Shown: one piece after another, positions 27,052 through 35,291 of the stretch
How the letters are laid out: the number at the start of each line of letters is the position of its first letter
How positions within the stretch are numbered: position 1 is the first letter of the stretch
Assembly: GCF_016899425.1 (NCBI RefSeq)
Contig: NZ_CP045996.1
Coordinates: forward strand, 62,001-126,000
Reading direction: 5' to 3'
Origin: Burkholderia sp. MS389
GTDB taxonomy: Bacteria > Pseudomonadota > Gammaproteobacteria > Burkholderiales > Burkholderiaceae
DNA length: 64,000 nucleotides
Program-made: the position numbers and the translations under genes
Notes under the pieces: generated by a model
Databases searched by the model: none
Seen by the model: the letters and a program-made list of their open reading frames with translations, nothing else
Told to the model about the DNA's origin: nothing

Positions 27052-28368
27052 TCACAGCCGCGCAATCGTGTCGGCGAGCACGCGCACGCCCAGCATGAAA
27101 TCATCGATCGACATCGCCTCGTGCGGGTTGTGCGACCCGTGATCGTTGCGCACGAACAGCATCCCGCTTGGCACGCCCGCGTTCGCGAACAGCGCCGCGT
27201 CGTGGCCCGCGCCGCTCGGCAGCGTCGCATACGGCACGTCGAGCCGCGTGCACGCGTCGGCAAGTGCGGCGCGCAGGGTGGCATCCATCCGCGCCGGCGC
27301 GCTCGCCAACCGCCGGTCGAAATCGAATCGCACGCCACGCTCGCGCGCGATCGAATTGCATTCGGCGATCAGCAATTCATGGAAGACGTCGAGCGTCTCC
27401 GTGCTCTCGCTGCGCGCCTCGAAGCTGAAATGCACCTGGCCGGGAATCCGCGAAATCGAATGCTCGTCCTGGTCGGTCGACACGATGCCGGTCGTCACGA
27501 CGAGATCGATGTTGCGTTCGAGCAGCCGGCGCCAGTGCTCGTCGAGCCGCGTGATCAGCTCGGCGACCGCGAAGATCGCGTCGTGCCGCAGGTCGCGCGG
27601 CACCGCGCCGGAGTGGCCGGCCTCGCCGATGCAGCTGATGGAGTTGTGCCGCACGTTGCCGCGAATGCCGGACACGACCGCGACCGGCAGCCCGCGCGCG
27701 ACCATCACGGGCCCCTGCTCGATGTGGAGCTCCAGATACGCATGCGCGCGCCGCACGTCGAACAGCGGCTTGCGCGCCCGCACCGCGTCGATGTCGACGC
27801 CCGCCGCCGCCATGCAATCGGCCAGCGGGCGGCCGGTGCTGCGATGCTTCATCGCGAGATCGTCCGGCGTCAGCCGGCCGAACAGCGCGCTCGATCCCAT
27901 GTAGGCCTTGCCGAACCAGGCGCTCTCTTCGCCGCGCAGCGCGATCACGTTCAACGGGTGCGGCGACGCGCGGCCGCCGCGCCGTTGCGCGACGAGGCAC
28001 AGCAGCCCCGCGACGATGCCCGCGAGCCCGTCGTAGTTGCCGCCATGCGGCACCGAGTCGAGATGCGAGCCGACCCAGATCGCACGCGCATGCGGGTCCG
28101 CGTCGGGCAGGCTGAAGACCAGGTTGGCCGCACGGTCCACGCGCACCGCGATGCCCTCGCGTTCGGCGTGCGCCGCCAGCCGCTGCGCGGCCGCCGTTTC
28201 GCTGTCGCCGTAGCTCTCGCGCGTGACGCCGACGCCGTCCGCCGACAGCACGCGGATCTCGTCGAACCACTGCTCGGCGAGCGCCGTCAGTTCGGCAAGC
28301 GGCAGCGCCGCCGCGTCGTGCACGTCGAGGTCCGCTGGCGCGTCCGGCCTGTCGGTATGCGCGTTCAT
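27052..28368 (-). CDS. M20-family N-carbamoyl amidohydrolase (HyuC/allantoate amidohydrolase type)
   Basis: A 438-residue zinc peptidase-fold amidohydrolase. The start ATG at 28368 overlaps the stop of the upstream dehydrogenase gene by one base. Zn and active-site motifs are GSHLDSVPHGGNYDG (His and Asp), the GEE in ALRGEESAWFGKAYMGS, AYLELHIEQGPVM (His), and GAGHDAALFANAGVPSGMLFV near the end with a metal His. The family hydrolyses N-carbamoyl-L-amino acids, ureidoglycolate/allantoate or beta-ureidopropionate to amine, CO2 and ammonia. After the PyrD/PyrK-like reductase pair it could open a ureido acid derived from a reduced pyrimidine or hydantoin ring. A cyclic amidohydrolase for the ring-opening step is not in the window. 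Confidence 0.88.
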   Translation of the reverse strand: MNAHTDRPDAPADLDVHDAAALPLAELTALAEQWFDEIRVLSADGVGVTRESYGDSETAAAQRLAAHAEREGIAVRVDRAANLVFSLPDADPHARAIWVGSHLDSVPHGGNYDGLAGIVAGLLCLVAQRRGGRASPHPLNVIALRGEESAWFGKAYMGSSALFGRLTPDDLAMKHRSTGRPLADCMAAAGVDIDAVRARKPLFDVRRAHAYLELHIEQGPVMVARGLPVAVVSGIRGNVRHNSISCIGEAGHSGAVPRDLRHDAIFAVAELITRLDEHWRRLLERNIDLVVTTGIVSTDQDEHSISRIPGQVHFSFEARSESTETLDVFHELLIAECNSIARERGVRFDFDRRLASAPARMDATLRAALADACTRLDVPYATLPSGAGHDAALFANAGVPSGMLFVRNDHGSHNPHEAMSIDDFMLGVRVLADTIARL

Positions 28369-29345
28369 CACGCCCCCGCCGTCGTGCCGCGCGCGCGCGC
28401 CGGCGCCGCGCAAAAGCGCTGCCAGCGCTCGCTCAGCGCCGCGTCGAGCCTGACCTGCCCGGTCAGCGACGCGATCGCGCCGACGCCCTCGTCCGCGCAA
28501 AACTGCTCGAGCCCGTCGATGATCGTGCGCATCACGCCCGGATCGCGGAACGACGCCGTGCCCACCTGCACCGCGCTCGCGCCGGCGAGCAGGAACTCGA
28601 TGGCGTCGGCGGCGCTCCGGATGCCGCCGCAGCCGATCACCGGAATCGACACGGCGCGATAGCACTGGTGGACGAGCCGCAGCGCGATCGGCTTGATCGA
28701 CGGCCCGGACAGGCCGCCCATCACGTTGCCGAGCGACGGCCGGCGCGTGCGCACGTCGATCGACATGCCGAGCACCGTGTTGCCCATCACGATCGCGTCG
28801 GCGCCCGCGTCCTGTGCCGCTTGCGCGATCTTCGCGATGTTGCCCGCGTTCGGCGTCAGCTTCACCCACAGCGGATGCCCGGTGCGCATGCGGATCGCGT
28901 CGACGACCTGCCACGTCATGCCCGCGTCCATCCCGAACGCCATGCCGTCCGCCTCGAGATTCGGGCACGAGATGTTCGCCTCGATCGCCGCGACGTCCGG
29001 CCGCGACAGCGCCTCGCACGCGCGCGCGAACGCGTCCGCCGTATCGGCGGACACCGACGCGACGACCGGCGTGCCGTGGCCCGTGTACGCGGGCAGCACG
29101 TGCTCGAGATAGTCGTCGATGCCGCGGCTCGGAATGCCGATCGAATTCAACATGCCGTCACCCGCGTCGGCGACACGCGGCGTCGGGTTACCCGGGCGGC
29201 TGACGGGCGACACGCTCTTGATCACGAGCGCGCCGAGCCCGGTCAGGTCGAGCGCATCGCGATACTCGATCGCGAAACAGCCGGATGCCGGCATCACGGG
29301 ATTGCGCAGGCTCAGTTCGCCCACGCGTACGCTCAGGTCAGCCAA
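28368..29345 (-). CDS. Dihydroorotate dehydrogenase class 1B-like catalytic subunit
   Basis: A 325-residue FMN TIM-barrel oxidoreductase. The start is a TTG at 29345, chosen because GGAGG lies six bases upstream and the next residues ADLSVRVGELSLRNPVM match family N-termini. This start overlaps the PyrK-like gene by 8 bp. The class 1B catalytic Cys is in EANISCPNLEADG, and the FMN phosphate site is in VIGCGGIRSAADAIEFLLAGASAVQVGTA. Class 1B enzymes pair with an iron-sulfur flavoprotein (29338-30204) and use NAD. In Clostridium-type orotate degradation this enzyme runs in reverse and reduces the ring. Given its catabolic neighbours, a role in ring reduction is more likely than pyrimidine synthesis. 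I do not assign pyrD. Confidence 0.85.
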   Translation of the reverse strand: MADLSVRVGELSLRNPVMPASGCFAIEYRDALDLTGLGALVIKSVSPVSRPGNPTPRVADAGDGMLNSIGIPSRGIDDYLEHVLPAYTGHGTPVVASVSADTADAFARACEALSRPDVAAIEANISCPNLEADGMAFGMDAGMTWQVVDAIRMRTGHPLWVKLTPNAGNIAKIAQAAQDAGADAIVMGNTVLGMSIDVRTRRPSLGNVMGGLSGPSIKPIALRLVHQCYRAVSIPVIGCGGIRSAADAIEFLLAGASAVQVGTASFRDPGVMRTIIDGLEQFCADEGVGAIASLTGQVRLDAALSERWQRFCAAPARARGTTAGA

Positions 29346-30204
29346 CTTCCACCTCCCCCTCCGTCACCACGTCGCGAATCGCGAATACCGGGCCCTCGCG
29401 GCACACGCGCCGGAATGCGCGGGTCGCGCCGTCGTCGAACATCCGCACGCACGACAGACAGACGCCCATCCCGCATGCCATCCGCTGCTCGAGCGCGACC
29501 TCGCCGCGCATCGACGGATGGTCGGCGAGCACGCGCTGCAGCAGCGCGAGCAACCGTTGCGAGCCGCACGTGTAGACCGCGTCCGGCCGATCGCGCGCGA
29601 TTCTCGCGCGCAGCAGCGCGTCCACGTTCGCGACCGCCGACGAGCCGTCGCTGTCGAACACCGCATGCACGTCGGCCGGCGCGCCGCGCAGGAATTCCGC
29701 GGTCATCAGGTCGTCCGGCGTGCGCGCCGACATCACGACCGTCAGCGCGAGGCCCGCCCGCGCCGCGCGCTGCACGAGCGGCGCCATCGTCGCGAGACCG
29801 ACGCCGCGCGCGACGAGCAGCAGCCGTCGCGCATCGGCGTCGAGCGTGAACGGGCGGCCGAGCGGCCCGACGATCGACAGCCGCGCGCCGACGCCGAGTT
29901 GCGCGAGCGCACGCGTGCCTTCGCCGGTGACGTTGTACAGGAACTCGATTTCGCCGGCGCCGGGGCCGACGCCGTACACGCTCATCGGGCGCGGCAGGAA
30001 TGGCCGGTGCAGATCGCTGACGGGGCAGACGAGCTGATAGAACTGGCCGGCCTGCGTGACGCTCGCGAGCGGCGCGTCGGCGCGCACGCGCAGATAGCGA
30101 TAGCGCCGGTTCACCGCGCGATGCGCGACCACGTCGCACGCGTGCGTGGCGACCGTGGCCGCCCACGGCTGCGCGCAGGCGCGCGCCCCGTCGATCACGT
30201 CCAT
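29338..30204 (-). CDS. PyrK-like FAD/2Fe-2S electron-transfer subunit
   Basis: A 288-residue partner of the dehydrogenase encoded next. The ATG at 30204 follows GAGGAGAGAACG. The N-terminal ferredoxin-reductase FAD domain has RPMSVYGVGPGAGEIEFL and GPLGRPFTL; the NAD part follows. Near the end, CGMGVCLSCV and a distal Cys in RRVCREGPVF provide four Cys ligands for the 2Fe-2S cluster of the PyrK type. It shuttles electrons between NAD(H) and the FMN of the catalytic subunit. The stop codon overlaps the TTG start of the next gene, so expression is coupled. Confidence 0.85.
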   Translation of the reverse strand: MDVIDGARACAQPWAATVATHACDVVAHRAVNRRYRYLRVRADAPLASVTQAGQFYQLVCPVSDLHRPFLPRPMSVYGVGPGAGEIEFLYNVTGEGTRALAQLGVGARLSIVGPLGRPFTLDADARRLLLVARGVGLATMAPLVQRAARAGLALTVVMSARTPDDLMTAEFLRGAPADVHAVFDSDGSSAVANVDALLRARIARDRPDAVYTCGSQRLLALLQRVLADHPSMRGEVALEQRMACGMGVCLSCVRMFDDGATRAFRRVCREGPVFAIRDVVTEGEVEVG

Positions 30205-30242
30205 CGTTCTCTCCTCGTTACGGTTGGGCGGAGGCACGCGCG

Positions 30243-31490
30243 TCAGTCGAGCGCGCGGTCCTTCAGTTCCGGAATCAGCGTGACCGTGACGATCATGTCG
30301 AGCACGTAAAGCGCGGCCAGCATCGCGATCGCGATCTGAAACGAATAGCGCGCGGCGAGCGCGCCGACGACGAGCGGCCCGAGCCCGCCGATCGCACGGC
30401 CGACGTTCCACAGCACGTTCTGCGCGGTCGCGCGCACCGCGGTCGGATACGCTTCGGACATCAGCGTGCCGTAGCCGCCGACCATGCCGTTCACGAACAT
30501 GCCCATCAGCGCGCCAGCCCACAGCATCGTGGCCGGGTCCGTCAGCCGCGAATACACGAATACCATCGCCACCGCGCCGAGCTGGTACAGCAGGAACGTC
30601 GGCTTGCGGCCGATCCGGTCGGCCAGATGTCCGAACAGCCAGACGCCGGCCATCATCCCGAGCACGGTCACCGCGGTCCACACTCCGGATTTCGTCAGCG
30701 AGAAGCCGAGCTGCTTCGACAGGAACGTCGGCATCCAGATCATGATCCCGTAGTAGCCGAAGTTCTGCACCGCGCACAGCACGACGATGCCGATGCTCGT
30801 GCGGGTCGTGCGCGCATCGGCGAACAGCAGCCGGAAACGCGCGCCCGTGCGCGCCGGCTGCTGGCTCCGGACGAACACTTCCGGCTCGTGCAGCTTGTTG
30901 CGCAGCACCCAGGCGACGATCGCGGGCAGCACGCCGATCGCGAACATGCCGCGCCAGCCGACGCTCTGCAGCAGCAGCGGCGTCAGCAGCGACGCCGCGA
31001 GCACGCCGCTCTGCCAGCCGAGCGCCACGTACGACGACACGCGGGCGCGCTTGGCTGCAGGCCACGCTTCGGCCGCGAGCGCCATGCCGATACCGAATTC
31101 GCCGCCGAGGCCGATGCCGGCGATGGTCCGGTACGCGAGCAGATCCCAGAAGCCCTGTGCGAACGCGCATAGCCCGGTGAACACCGCGAAAAGCAGGATC
31201 GTCCAGGTCAGCACGCGTACGCGGCCGTAGCGATCGCTGAGCGTGCCGAAAATCACGCCGCCCGCGACCGCGCCGACCAGCGTCCACGTGACGAGCGCCC
31301 CCGCCTGCTGCGCGCCGAGCTGCAGCGACGCCGAAATTGCCGGCAGCATGAAGCCGAGGATCAGCAGGTCGAAGCCGTCCATCGCATAGCCGATGGCCGA
31401 GCCGGCCAGCACTTTCCACGCGTAGCGCGACACCCGTTCGGGCGGTGCGCCGGCGGGCGCGGCCGCGGAGGATCGAAGGTTCGCTTCCAT
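30243..31490 (-). CDS. MFS transporter, aromatic acid:H+ symporter (AAHS) type
   Basis: A 415-residue membrane protein with 12 predicted helices. The start ATG at 31490 gives MEANLRSSAAAPAG. AAHS features are the helix-1 motif AMDGFDLLILGF with DGFD, GTLSDRYGRVRVL between helices 2 and 3, GIGLGGEFGIGMALAAE in helix 5, and GHLADRIGRKPTF between helices 8 and 9. Relatives (PcaK, BenK, VanK) import aromatic carboxylates. The gene follows a 107-residue gene and precedes pyrK/pyrD-like genes, with a candidate operator 59 bp upstream, so its substrate is probably a carboxylated (hetero)aromatic acid used by this cluster. Confidence 0.9.
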   Translation of the reverse strand: MEANLRSSAAAPAGAPPERVSRYAWKVLAGSAIGYAMDGFDLLILGFMLPAISASLQLGAQQAGALVTWTLVGAVAGGVIFGTLSDRYGRVRVLTWTILLFAVFTGLCAFAQGFWDLLAYRTIAGIGLGGEFGIGMALAAEAWPAAKRARVSSYVALGWQSGVLAASLLTPLLLQSVGWRGMFAIGVLPAIVAWVLRNKLHEPEVFVRSQQPARTGARFRLLFADARTTRTSIGIVVLCAVQNFGYYGIMIWMPTFLSKQLGFSLTKSGVWTAVTVLGMMAGVWLFGHLADRIGRKPTFLLYQLGAVAMVFVYSRLTDPATMLWAGALMGMFVNGMVGGYGTLMSEAYPTAVRATAQNVLWNVGRAIGGLGPLVVGALAARYSFQIAIAMLAALYVLDMIVTVTLIPELKDRALD

Positions 31491-31548
31491 GATTGTCCGT
31501 ATCGTGAGGAGGAAATATCGATGCCGGCGGTCCGTTTCGCGGTCGTTT

Positions 31549-31564
31549 GTCGTTTTTTCTAGAC
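31549..31564 (-). promoter_or_regulatory. Candidate regulon operator, AAHS transporter promoter
   Basis: The site reads GTCGTTTTTTCTAGAC: both outer GTC and GAC triplets of the 16-bp palindrome are kept. It lies 59 bp upstream of the transporter start. Confidence 0.5.
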
Positions 31565-31641
31565 GAACTGACCGCGACCCGATCGTCGGCATCGCACAGC
31601 TTAAGGGCGCGGCCCGGGCAGATTCGCGCCGGCGTCGCGCA

Positions 31642-31965
31642 TCAGACGACCAGTTCCTTCGACACCTGCGCGGCGAAGCCGTTGAGCGCCGCGAGCAGCG
31701 CGTCGTCCGAGCGCCCGCTCGCATCGCTCAGCCGCCGCGCGTGCTCGCGCAGTTCGGCGAGAAACGCCTGCACCGTCTCCGTGCAGACCGCCACGCCCTC
31801 CTGCCGTTCGGCGAACGTCGCGGCCGCCTGTGCGAGCAGCACCAGCGCCGCCGATTCCCGCCCGTGCGGCGCCGCCGCGTCCCGGCAGCGCGTCGCGAAC
31901 CGGTGAATGTCGGAAAAGCCGACGACGTCCTGTGCCAGCCACTGCGTGGCGTCCATAAGGTTCAT
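31642..31965 (-). CDS. Small helical protein of unknown function in the catabolic regulon
   Basis: A 107-residue, mostly helical soluble protein beginning MNLMDATQWLAQDVVGFSD. The ribosome site GAGGAGGAAAGC before the ATG at 31965 is very strong. A perfect copy of the regulon palindrome sits 13 bp upstream of the start and abuts the ribosome site. No signal peptide, metal site or catalytic motif is visible, and I do not recognise a family. First in line before the AAHS transporter and PyrK/PyrD-like genes, it is probably a co-regulated accessory protein. Confidence 0.7.
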   Translation of the reverse strand: MNLMDATQWLAQDVVGFSDIHRFATRCRDAAAPHGRESAALVLLAQAAATFAERQEGVAVCTETVQAFLAELREHARRLSDASGRSDDALLAALNGFAAQVSKELVV

Positions 31966-31977
31966 GCTTTCCTCCTC

Positions 31978-31993
31978 GTCTAAATATTTAGAC
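31978..31993 (-). promoter_or_regulatory. Perfect 16-bp palindromic operator
   Basis: GTCTAAATATTTAGAC is self-complementary over all 16 bases. It is the best copy of six related sites in 26.2-33.4 kb. It lies 13 bp upstream of the 31965 start, so a bound protein would block transcription or translation start of that gene. Confidence 0.7.
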
Positions 31994-32069
31994 TACCCGC
32001 ATCAAAAACGGAATGCAAGCGTCCGATGTATCGGGGTAAACCGCGAAGCCTCGCATCGCGATGCCTGCG

Positions 32070-33143
32070 TCAGAAACGCGTGCGCAGGCCCGCGCCGTAC
32101 GTGATGCCGGTCGACAGCCCGCCGACGTGATCGACCTTGATCGCCGAATAGAGGTCGGTGCGCTTCGACAGCAGATAGTCGTAGCCGAGCGCACCGGTGC
32201 TGCGATGCGCGCCGTCGGCGAGCGCCCCGCTCGAATGCGTATACGCGTAGCTCGCCAGCAGCGAACCCACGCCGATCGGCACGCTGACGCCGGCCTGCAG
32301 CGTATCGCCGTGGAAGTTGCCGCGCTGCGCGCGGTTCGCGACGTTCATGTACTGCGCGAACAGCTTCACGACACGCCAGTCGTACCACGCGCCGACCTGC
32401 ACCGTGCGCTGGCTCGACAGGCCCGGCGCCGCGGCGAGCGCGCCGTCGAGATCGCCAGGCGTCGCGCTGAAATTCACGTACTGGAAGACCACGGCGGCCG
32501 CGAACGCGCCGCGCGCGTAGTTCGCGTTGACGCTCCATTTCTTGGCGCCGTTCCGGCCGGCCGTATTGCCGAGTGCATACAGCAGCCCCGCATTGAAGCC
32601 GCCGAACGTCGGGCTCGTATAGGCGAGCGCGTTGTTCCACGCCGAATCGCCGACCACGCCCTCGGCGCCCACGCCCTTGAACGTGTGGAAGATCATCGGC
32701 GAGAACGTGTACGAATTGAACAGCGGGTTGAACTGGATCGTCGCGAGATACAGCGGCGTCGTGATCCGGCCAAGACGAAGCTGGCCGAACCGCGTCTGCA
32801 ATCCCGCGTACGCATTGCGCGAAAACAGGCTGTCCCCGGCGTAGCGGCCGTACGCGCCGCTTTGCGGTTGAAAGTAGCTTTCGAGCACGAAGAACGCCTT
32901 GTTGCCGTTGCCGAGATCCTCGCTGCCGCCGAGGCCCCAGAACGACGTCGTCATCCCGCCGCCCGACTGCACGAGCGCCGTGCGAGCGCCGGGTTGCTTC
33001 ACCGAACCGACGAAAGCGTCGGCAACGCCGTACAGCGTCACGCTCGACTGCGCGTGCGCGAGCGGCGCGATGCCAATGGCGCCTGCCGCGCCGGCCATCA
33101 GGAATCCTGCCCGAAATCGGGCGCACGGGGTGCGCAACGTCAT
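32070..33143 (-). CDS. OmpC/Porin_4-type outer-membrane porin
   Basis: A 357-residue 16-strand trimeric porin. I chose the ATG at 33143 because GGAGGAGAAAAGC precedes it. The signal peptide ends at about APLAHA, and the mature protein begins QSSVTLYGVADAFVG, the usual first strand in Burkholderia. The L3-type loop region and GNGNKAFFVLES motif are present, and the protein ends in TRF, with the terminal Phe used by the Bam assembly machine. It would give the cluster substrate passage across the outer membrane. A candidate operator lies 93 bp upstream. Confidence 0.93.
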   Translation of the reverse strand: MTLRTPCARFRAGFLMAGAAGAIGIAPLAHAQSSVTLYGVADAFVGSVKQPGARTALVQSGGGMTTSFWGLGGSEDLGNGNKAFFVLESYFQPQSGAYGRYAGDSLFSRNAYAGLQTRFGQLRLGRITTPLYLATIQFNPLFNSYTFSPMIFHTFKGVGAEGVVGDSAWNNALAYTSPTFGGFNAGLLYALGNTAGRNGAKKWSVNANYARGAFAAAVVFQYVNFSATPGDLDGALAAAPGLSSQRTVQVGAWYDWRVVKLFAQYMNVANRAQRGNFHGDTLQAGVSVPIGVGSLLASYAYTHSSGALADGAHRSTGALGYDYLLSKRTDLYSAIKVDHVGGLSTGITYGAGLRTRF

Positions 33144-33235
33144 GCTTTTCTCCTCCCGGCGCAATGGGCCGGCACGTGGGAATGTCTGGAAGGTGCGATG
33201 CCTCTATCGCCGACACGTCTGCGCGCGCGCCGTTC

Positions 33236-33251
33236 GTCCAAATATTTAGAC
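33236..33251 (-). promoter_or_regulatory. Candidate regulon operator, porin promoter
   Basis: GTCCAAATATTTAGAC differs from the perfect palindrome at 31978 by one base. It lies 93 bp upstream of the porin start. Confidence 0.65.
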
Positions 33252-33359
33252 GGCGTGCCCGCGCACGGACACGGGCCGGTCGCAGGCCGTTACCGCGCAC
33301 AAGACGAGCGCAAGCCGCGGGTGTGCGAGCATCCGTCGTCGGCTACGTTAAAATACCCG

Positions 33360-33375
33360 ATACAAAAAAATAGAC
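33360..33375 (+). promoter_or_regulatory. Candidate regulon operator, XRE regulator promoter
   Basis: ATACAAAAAAATAGAC keeps the right half AGAC and the A/T core of the regulon palindrome. It lies 94 bp upstream of the XRE gene, a position suited to autoregulation. Confidence 0.45.
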
Positions 33376-33468
33376 AAACATCGATCTTCGCGATGCCCCC
33401 GGCAGGATGGCGGCGCGGTCGCGCAACCGGTGTCTGTCGATTTTTCACCCGCCACCTAGAGGTACTTC

Positions 33469-34383
33469 ATGTCCACCGCCGGTTCCCGAAAAACACGTCT
33501 GCGCGGCGCGCGCTTCGACTTCGACAGCATTGGCGAGCGCTTGCGCGCGTACCGGATGGCTGCCGAGTTGCGCAGCGAGGATGTCGCCGAGCGCCTGAAC
33601 ATCTCGCGCGCGGCGGTCTACAAGCTCGAACGTGGCGAGATCGTCAAGATCGATACGCTCGAGCGGCTCGCCGCGCTGTTCGGCGTGTCGCTCGCGAACC
33701 TGATGGGCGTCGAGGTCGAGTATCACGATTCGGCGATCAGCTATTTCGAGCGCATGCGGCAGATCGAGAGCCGCTCGCAGCGGATCTTCGCGCATTTCGA
33801 TCCGTTCTCGTTCCTGCTGACCTCCGACGATTACGAAGGCTGGCTGCGCCAGATGCTCGAGGAAAGCATCCCGCCGTCGCTGACCGATGCCGCGTGGCGG
33901 CAGACGCTGTCGAAAGTGATGGCGATCCTCGCGGACCGGAAAGCCGCGTTCCGACGCGCACCGCTGAACGTGACGAGCCTGATCGGGCTGCGCCAGATCG
34001 AGCAGTTCCTGCACCACGGCCTGGTCGGCCGCCTCGGGCTGCCGCCGGGCGTGCAGCTCGAGCGCAAACTGGCGGCGCGCCGGGAAGTGATGCGAATCGT
34101 CGGGATGCTCGAGGACGATGCGAAAGGCGTGCGTATCGGCATCGTCAGCGACAACCTGCCGAACGAGACCTTCCAGATCTTCGAGGACGACGACAGCGCG
34201 CATATCGCGGTATCGCCGTTCCGGCTCGGCGAGCTGCCGAACATCCGTACCGGCATCGCGACGATCACCACGTCGGCGGATGCCGTCGCGATGTACCGGA
34301 AGATGATCGACCGGCTGTGGACCGATTCCACGAAGGGGGCCGCCGGGGCCAGGCTGCTCGCCGACCTGCTCGACCGGGCGTAG
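33469..34383 (+). CDS. XRE-family regulator, probable controller of the Rieske/PyrDK cluster
   Basis: A 304-residue regulator. The ribosome site before the ATG at 33469 (AGAGGTACTTC) is good. Residues of about 18-75 are a Cro/CI-type helix-turn-helix: RLRAYRMAAELRSEDVAERLNISRAAVYKLERGE, split here as LRSEDVAERLN and ISRAAVYKLERGE, then LERLAALFGVSLANLMGVE. The large C-terminal part (about 80-300) is a predicted effector domain with SYFERMRQIESRSQRIFAHF and VRIGIVSDNLPNETFQIFEDD. It is divergent from the porin gene, and the cluster palindrome occurs at its own promoter and five others. That it binds this palindrome is inferred. Confidence 0.8.
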   Translation: MSTAGSRKTRLRGARFDFDSIGERLRAYRMAAELRSEDVAERLNISRAAVYKLERGEIVKIDTLERLAALFGVSLANLMGVEVEYHDSAISYFERMRQIESRSQRIFAHFDPFSFLLTSDDYEGWLRQMLEESIPPSLTDAAWRQTLSKVMAILADRKAAFRRAPLNVTSLIGLRQIEQFLHHGLVGRLGLPPGVQLERKLAARREVMRIVGMLEDDAKGVRIGIVSDNLPNETFQIFEDDDSAHIAVSPFRLGELPNIRTGIATITTSADAVAMYRKMIDRLWTDSTKGAAGARLLADLLDRA

Positions 34384-34743
34384 TGCGGCGTCGCATCGAC
34401 CATGCGCGGTCCGGTGGACCCGCATCGCGTGCGTTCCTGCACCGTTCTTCCTGACCTGGCCCCCTGAAGTTTCTACATAAAAACCGTCAAACTTCCGCGT
34501 CCACACGCGCATCGGCCGCCCGACGTGATGCGCGACCGCGATCGAACAACGCTCACATCCCGATCCGATTCGATCGGCAAGCCCAAGTCCGGATTCATCA
34601 CGCGGCTCGACGAACACTAAAAAGACAATAAAAACCGCGTCTCGAACAGAGGCTCGGCCACCGTCGGCGGCTCACCCGCTCGATGGCCGTAACCAGCCGG
34701 CGCTTCGGCAAATTCCAGCGCACCTCGACGGACCATCCCGATC

Positions 34744-34763
34744 ATCACGTTTCATTTAACTTT
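34744..34763 (+). repeat. Left attachment-site core of the genomic island
   Basis: ATCACGTTTCATTTAACTTT matches the sequence at 61047-61066 at 18 of 20 positions, in the same orientation. The two copies flank all the foreign genes, and each lies outside an identical A-rich arm-type repeat, as in phage-type integrase attachment sites. Confidence 0.55.
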
Positions 34764-34845
34764 GAATTGTGGCTGTGTACCGAGGCAATGCCAGCAAGGC
34801 TTTGCACTCCGGCCCCCAAAGCCAAACTTCCCTTACCCCAGTCTG

Positions 34846-34866
34846 AACACTAAAAAAACACTAAAA
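34846..34866 (+). repeat. Left 21-bp arm-type repeat
   Basis: AACACTAAAAAAACACTAAA followed by A. It is identical over 21 bases to 60908-60928 and is itself a tandem of ACACTAAA units, the form expected of integrase arm-binding sites. It lies about 80 bp inside the left core repeat. Confidence 0.6.
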
Positions 34867-34886
34867 GGCGGACGCGGGTCGGGGGC

Positions 34887-35156
34887 GTGACGCGCCTGAT
34901 CGCGCTCACACTTCCGATTTCGACATTCATTGTGATGTTCTCGATCGGCTCTATGCTGGGGCACGCGATGCCGAAGAACGGGATCGCGGCCTTTCTGACG
35001 CTTACTGTTGCATACCTCGCAGCAACGGTGTTCACCGTAACCGCCTGGAACGAAGACGGTCCATTGAGAGAGCGCGATCGGATCGTCTTGATCGCTTCCG
35101 CAACCGTCAGCGTGGCGCTGGGCCTCCTTGCCGCTTCGTACTTCTGGGTTATGTAG
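34887..35156 (+). CDS. Small inner-membrane protein, unknown function
   Basis: An 89-residue protein starting at a GTG preceded by GGGGGC. Three hydrophobic segments are visible: LTLPISTFIVMFSIGSMLG, IAAFLTLTVAYLAATVFTVTA and IVLIASATVSVALGLLAASYF. No signal or catalytic motif is seen. It is the first gene inside the island and is followed by the M50-peptidase-like gene, so the two could form a small membrane module. Confidence 0.5.
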   Translation: MTRLIALTLPISTFIVMFSIGSMLGHAMPKNGIAAFLTLTVAYLAATVFTVTAWNEDGPLRERDRIVLIASATVSVALGLLAASYFWVM

Positions 35157-35291
35157 CCGGTGGACGGAGTAACGGCACGGAAAATCAGTCGGATATGGTC
35201 TTTCATCTAGGGACCCGTATTAACAATTTCGCTTATCTACGCAAGCGCGGCTGCAGCTGACCTCTATCCGGCCTACCGTGACCCTGCGCTT

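Larger units (their letters stand above)
34384..34886. other. Island left-junction region, no gene seen
   Basis: About 503 bp between the XRE regulator and the first island gene. It contains the left direct-repeat core (34744-34763), the left 21-bp A-rich repeat (34846-34866) and a related partial repeat at 34613-34634 that lies outside the proposed island (AACACTAAAAAGACAATAAA). No tRNA or supported coding sequence was found. Confidence 0.5.

Noticed and set aside
28368..29345. Calling the dihydroorotate dehydrogenase-like gene a pyrimidine biosynthesis pyrD
   Set aside because: It sits in a catabolic cluster with a PyrK-like partner, a carbamoyl hydrolase and transporters, and no other pyr genes are nearby.
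34384..34886. tRNA or other known integrase target at the left island junction
   Set aside because: No cloverleaf-forming sequence was found by eye; a tRNA scan would settle it.
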